Below are positions 23,012 through 27,693 of a DNA stretch of 27,693 bases, in pieces. Within the stretch, counting starts at the first letter, position 1. The number at the start of each line of letters is the position of its first letter. The notes beneath the pieces were generated by a model. That model did not search any database and had not been told where the DNA came from. It saw only the letters and a program-made list of their open reading frames with translations. The position numbers were made by a program, and so were the translations under genes. Source of the DNA: Oxalobacteraceae bacterium (GTDB taxonomy: Bacteria; Pseudomonadota; Gammaproteobacteria; Burkholderiales; Burkholderiaceae_D); the NCBI GenBank assembly GCA_003132085.1, contig PKWO01000559.1:1-27693 (forward strand). The letters are read 5' to 3'.

Positions 23012-24124
23012 TCATACCACTTCTTTGCTTTCCTTGGGCTCCTTACTTTCTTTTGCTTCTTTGCTGCCGGCTTTCTTGGCTACCGGCTCCGGCGCCTGAG
23101 TTCCGCCCAGTTCAGGCACGCCAAGCGAAACACGCACCTTGTTCTCAATTTCACGCGCCAGTGCAGGATGTTCTTTCAAATAGTTGCGCGCATTGTCCTT
23201 GCCTTGCCCGATGCGTTCGCCGTTGTAGCTATACCAAGCACCGGATTTTTCGACAATTTTAGCATCCGACCCAAGATCGAGAATTTCGCCTTCACGCGAC
23301 GTGCCTTCGCCATACAGAATATCGAAATGGGCTTCTTTAAACGGCGGGGCGATCTTGTTCTTGACTACTTTGACCTTGGTCTCATTGCCAATCACTTCAT
23401 CGCCGGATTTGATCGAACCGGTACGGCGAATATCCAGACGTACCGACGCATAAAATTTCAGCGCATTGCCGCCGGTAGTCGTCTCCGGATTGCCAAACAT
23501 AACACCGATTTTCATACGGATCTGATTAATGAAAATCACCAGTGTATTGGTGCGATTGATGGATCCCGTCAACTTGCGCAGCGCCTGCGACATCAAACGT
23601 GCCTGCAGTCCCGGCAATGAATCACCCATCTCGCCTTCAATTTCGGCGCGCGGCGTCAACGCGGCGACCGAATCGATCACGATCAAATCGACGCCACCGG
23701 AGCGAACCAGCGCATCGGTAATTTCCAGCGCCTGTTCCCCGGTATCGGGTTGAGAAATCAGCAATTCGGATAAATTGATACCCAACTTTTGCGCGTAACC
23801 GACATCCAGCGCATGCTCCGCATCGATAAACGCACAAGTGCCACCCAGTTTTTGCATTTCAGCAATAGTCTGCAAGGTCAAAGTGGTTTTACCCGACGAT
23901 TCCGGACCATAAATTTCCACTACGCGTCCGCGCGGCAATCCGCCTACACCCAGTGCAATGTCGAGACCCAGCGACCCGGTGGAAACCACTTGCACCTCTT
24001 CCACCACAGCGCCATCTTCCATGCGCATCACTGAACCCTTGCCGAATTGCTTTTCGATTTGCGCTAGTGCCGCAGCCAGTGCCTTGCTCTTATCGGAACT
24101 TGGTGCGTTTTTCTTGTCATCCAT
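23012..24124 (-). CDS. recA: Recombinase RecA
   Basis: ATP-dependent strand-exchange recombinase and LexA co-protease activator. The 370-residue product has GKGSVMRM, Walker A GPESSGKT (73-80), VIDSVAAL Walker B, the IFINQIRMKIGVMFGNPETT L2 region and GEGTSREGE. The C-terminal tail is an unusual run of KES/KEP-type repeats (KEAKESKEPKESKEVV). The frame is open for 11 more codons, but MDDKKN at 24124 is the standard start. A LexA box lies 71 bp upstream. Confidence 0.98.
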   Translation of the reverse strand: MDDKKNAPSSDKSKALAAALAQIEKQFGKGSVMRMEDGAVVEEVQVVSTGSLGLDIALGVGGLPRGRVVEIYGPESSGKTTLTLQTIAEMQKLGGTCAFIDAEHALDVGYAQKLGINLSELLISQPDTGEQALEITDALVRSGGVDLIVIDSVAALTPRAEIEGEMGDSLPGLQARLMSQALRKLTGSINRTNTLVIFINQIRMKIGVMFGNPETTTGGNALKFYASVRLDIRRTGSIKSGDEVIGNETKVKVVKNKIAPPFKEAHFDILYGEGTSREGEILDLGSDAKIVEKSGAWYSYNGERIGQGKDNARNYLKEHPALAREIENKVRVSLGVPELGGTQAPEPVAKKAGSKEAKESKEPKESKEVV

Positions 24125-24194
24125 AAGGTTTCTTTCAGCGGTTTGATATAAAAACAACTTTTATACAGCATGAGATTTGACGCCACAAACCGTA

Positions 24195-24210
24195 CTGTAT
24201 AAAAAAACAG
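24195..24210 (-). promoter_or_regulatory. LexA (SOS) box of recA
   Basis: CTGTATAAAAAAACAG: CTG-N10-CAG with the consensus AT-rich core and TACTGTAT/ACAGTA flanks. It lies 71 bp upstream of the recA start. On the minus strand the box includes TATACA, a possible -10, so LexA would cover the promoter. Confidence 0.92.
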
Positions 24211-24326
24211 TACTTTATGCAAGCGTTGTGTTCCTGTTCTTCAAATATTTTTGAAATTTGTTATTTCGGCGCTCTCTGTCCGCCGATGTCTCTTATACCT
24301 TGCATTCTATTTTGTGACGTCATCGG

Positions 24327-24340
24327 GGAGAAATTTCTCC
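24327..24340. promoter_or_regulatory. Perfect 14-bp palindrome upstream of the GGDEF gene
   Basis: GGAGAAATTTCTCC equals its own reverse complement. It lies 220 bp upstream of the diguanylate cyclase ATG and 202 bp from recA. It may be an operator for either gene; no regulator is identified. Confidence 0.35.
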
Positions 24341-24560
24341 GCGACAACTGCGCGCGGCCGATGATTACCGTCCTCGCCTGTGCCTGATTCACTTTCTTGA
24401 CGTTCGGTATATGAAACATGATTGATCTGCGTCAAAAAAACAGTAGCACGAAGCCGCTAATATATTTCTAATGGTTCGGCAAAACCGCTGGCCACGTGGC
24501 AAACTCGATCGCCTTTCAAAGCGGTGCGAAGACGATGGCTTGAGAACCCAAGGAATCGCA

Positions 24561-25478
24561 ATGAACGTCATCAGCCTGCCTACCACCGATTACTACTTTC
24601 ACCATTTTTCCACAGAATACGACCGGCTATACCGGCTATCGCCACTCGGGACAATGATCACCGACGCGGCTAAAAAAATAGTGTATATCAACCCGGCCTT
24701 CGAAGCTGTAACCGGTTACACGACGCAGGAAGCGCTCAACTGTACGCCCGAGATACTTCATTCCGGCCGCCATTCCAGGGAATTCTATCAAACGCTATGG
24801 CTGTCGCTACAGTACCAAGGCTGGTGGCAAGGGGAAATTTGGAATCGGCGTAAGAACGGCCAAATCTATCCGGAATGGCTAACCATTAACCGTATCTGCA
24901 CCGATGATGGATCAGGTAGCCGGTATCTTGGCGTATTTCTCGACATCAGCGTGCGCAAACAACAGGAAGAGACCTTACATTTCGATGCCACGCACGATTC
25001 ATTGACGGGGCTAGCCAACTACGCGTTGATGAAAAGCCATCTTTGCGCAAGCATCCAACAGGCGCGCGCGCCGCAATGCTCGGTAGCAGTGCTGTACATC
25101 GACCTGGATCGGTTTAAGCCGATCAACGATTGCTATGGGCATGAGCAAGGTGACTTACTGTTGAAACTGGTCGCCGAGAGACTGCAAGCCAACGTCAGAA
25201 CCACCGATTTCGTCGCCCGTGCAGGCGGGGACGAATTCGTAGTCGTCCTCGACGCGTTGCAATCGCCCGAGGGCGTCGCGCAAAGCGTCGCGCAGATGCT
25301 GATAAGCGCTCTCTCCACCCCGTTTCGACTCGGTTCGCACCTCGTCAATATCGGATGCAGCATCGGGATCGGTATTTTTCCGAGTAACGGCATCACTTGC
25401 AGTGAATTGCTCAATGCCGCCGATAGCGCAATGTACCGCGCCAAACGGGACGGCGGCGGACGTTTCATTTCGGCTTGA
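24561..25478 (+). CDS. PAS-GGDEF diguanylate cyclase
   Basis: A 305-residue soluble protein. A PAS domain (about 20-130: LYRLSPLGTMITDAAKKIVYINPAFEAVTGY, then HSGRHSREFYQTLW and GVFLDISVRKQQEE) is joined to a GGDEF domain (about 140-305: HDSLTGLANY, YIDLDRFKPIND, ARAGGDEFVVVLD with GGDEF at 222-226). An inhibitory I-site RTTD (213-216) sits five residues before GGDEF, so an active, product-inhibited c-di-GMP synthase is predicted. The PAS ligand is unknown. Start at ATG 24561 with AAGGAA upstream; an extension to 24471 lacks homology. c-di-GMP often governs pili and surface glycans, but no direct link to those genes is visible. Confidence 0.92.
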   Translation: MNVISLPTTDYYFHHFSTEYDRLYRLSPLGTMITDAAKKIVYINPAFEAVTGYTTQEALNCTPEILHSGRHSREFYQTLWLSLQYQGWWQGEIWNRRKNGQIYPEWLTINRICTDDGSGSRYLGVFLDISVRKQQEETLHFDATHDSLTGLANYALMKSHLCASIQQARAPQCSVAVLYIDLDRFKPINDCYGHEQGDLLLKLVAERLQANVRTTDFVARAGGDEFVVVLDALQSPEGVAQSVAQMLISALSTPFRLGSHLVNIGCSIGIGIFPSNGITCSELLNAADSAMYRAKRDGGGRFISA

Positions 25479-25548
25479 AGGGGCGGGAACGAGTATCGGC
25501 TAGCTATCCTTATCCTGCCTCCTCGGCCTGCGCCGGCAAAGCGGCGCG

Positions 25549-26457
25549 CTAACTGGCAATGTGAAGTGGTTTTCGACGTGGTGACGCCGACGAATCACTC
25601 GCGCCGTGCGACGCCGCCGTGGGTAGCCATGCGGGCCTCTCCTGACGGTCGGAGTCGATGATGACCAGATACCGCCCCGGCGTTGAGACCGGCTCGCGGT
25701 CTGCTTGCAGCACCCAGAGATGCTCCCCGCGGCTCACGGCTTCATCGTACTCGGCATCCAGCAATCCATAGTGATCGATCAGGACGTTCAGCTCGGCGGG
25801 AATGCGAATGCAACCCTTGGACTGGGGCTGGCCCAATTTCTTTTCAAGGAAAGTCGGATCGGTCGCGTGCATCTGCAAGCGCATCGTGCTCTGCACATGC
25901 GGCCCCCATCCGCGTTCACCGGTCACCCAGCCGAAATCATATACCCGCATACCCTTTACCCCATAGCCGCGTATCCCAAACTGATTTTTTGTGCCTTCAG
26001 CGCGAAAATCCATATTCGCGAGCGTATGAGGGAACACGCCCAACGGAGTCAGAAAATGGTCGAAGCTACCAGTTTTTCCGGTGGACGCCGGCGACGCCGC
26101 GATAAAACTCCAGCGCCCTTCCGGGGATTTCCAATAGATCAACACCGCCTGTACCAAAGGATTGCGGTCGGCCAGAATAATGTATTGCGATGGCATATCC
26201 GACAGGCCGGCACCGGCCAGAACCTGCTCCAGTTTCGATGCATAGGCTTCCTGTTCGTCCAGAGGCACCATAAGACGCATCTTCACGCGTTGCTCAAACG
26301 ACGTTGCGATATCTTCCGGCGAAAGCGGAGCAGCAATCGAAGAAATTGCCGTGGCTTGCCCACTCATTGCAAAAAAGGCCGAATACACAACGCACTTTAC
26401 GAGGCGGGTAGGGATACGCACTAACGTCCAGGCGATTTGATCTGAAACTGCCGGCAT
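25549..26457 (-). CDS. L,D-transpeptidase (YkuD family)
   Basis: A 302-residue exported protein whose YkuD domain carries the catalytic pattern: His197 in LQMHATDP and S-K-G-C-I-R (213-218) with nucleophile Cys216. Such enzymes make 3-3 peptidoglycan crosslinks or attach proteins to peptidoglycan. The N-terminus has a basic segment (RIPTRLVK) and hydrophobic core ending near GQATA (about residue 37), a plausible signal peptide. The first 13 residues precede it, so a GTG at codon 13 is an alternative start. The C-terminal extension (about 260-302) is Ser/Arg-rich. It lies 34 bp after the ftsH-type gene. Confidence 0.88.
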   Translation of the reverse strand: MPAVSDQIAWTLVRIPTRLVKCVVYSAFFAMSGQATAISSIAAPLSPEDIATSFEQRVKMRLMVPLDEQEAYASKLEQVLAGAGLSDMPSQYIILADRNPLVQAVLIYWKSPEGRWSFIAASPASTGKTGSFDHFLTPLGVFPHTLANMDFRAEGTKNQFGIRGYGVKGMRVYDFGWVTGERGWGPHVQSTMRLQMHATDPTFLEKKLGQPQSKGCIRIPAELNVLIDHYGLLDAEYDEAVSRGEHLWVLQADREPVSTPGRYLVIIDSDRQERPAWLPTAASHGASDSSASPRRKPLHIAS

Positions 26458-26491
26458 ATCCGACCACGCTTGACGGAATCCCGGAGCAACC

Positions 26492-27693
<1,202 letters not shown>

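Larger units (their letters stand above)
24125..24560. other. Divergent regulatory interval between recA and the diguanylate cyclase gene
   Basis: 436 bp with no gene supported. Near recA it holds the LexA box; in the middle TGACGTCA (24315-24322) and a perfect 14-bp palindrome (24327-24340). Frames open here (for example from 24471) lead into the GGDEF gene but give a non-homologous N-terminus. Confidence 0.7.

Overview
The window reads as chromosomal DNA of a betaproteobacterium, most likely Burkholderiales and probably an Oxalobacteraceae (Herminiimonas/Janthinobacterium-like) member. This rests on the protein sequences recognised from memory (IlvE, MoaC, SucCD, RecA/RecX, type IV pilin, zf-CHCC protein) and on gene order; no search was run. 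I see no tRNA, rRNA, CRISPR array or intact insertion sequence.

Left part (1-6600): the 3' end of ilvE, a small zinc-finger protein, a Wzy/WaaL-type membrane protein, a family-2 glycosyltransferase, an NTF2-like protein and a YheT-type hydrolase, all on + and tightly packed with stop/start overlaps. Convergent to them is a BepA-like M48 metalloprotease with TPRs. moaC is divergent from it across an interval holding a perfect 14-bp palindrome.

Pilus/glycan part (6600-16860): two type IV pilin genes in tandem, each a complete duplicated transcription unit (conserved upstream element, sigma-54 -24/-12 promoter, identical leader, gene, hairpin terminator). They are followed by a TMTC-like multi-pass GT-C protein with C-terminal TPRs and, directly abutting, a DPM1/GtrB-like polyprenyl-phosphate sugar synthase. 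Together these look like a lipid-linked-sugar donor plus transferase pair for pilin O-glycosylation, which is the most interesting system here. On the opposite strand lie a Wzx-like flippase, a SAM methyltransferase, a GT39/ArnT-like GT-C protein and a WecB-like UDP-GlcNAc 2-epimerase. This block is partly AT-richer than its surroundings, has a 14-bp direct repeat flanking the methyltransferase, and ends in what looks like the C-terminal stub of a lost nucleotide-sugar dehydrogenase (wecC/tviB-like).

Right part (16888-27693), mostly on -: an FHA protein and PP2C phosphatase pair, a TerC-family membrane protein, sucCD with a 34-bp perfectly palindromic terminator, a DUF2889 protein, recX and recA (with a clear LexA box). 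Then come a PAS-GGDEF diguanylate cyclase on +, an L,D-transpeptidase, and the 3' part of an ftsH-type AAA protease running off the window end.
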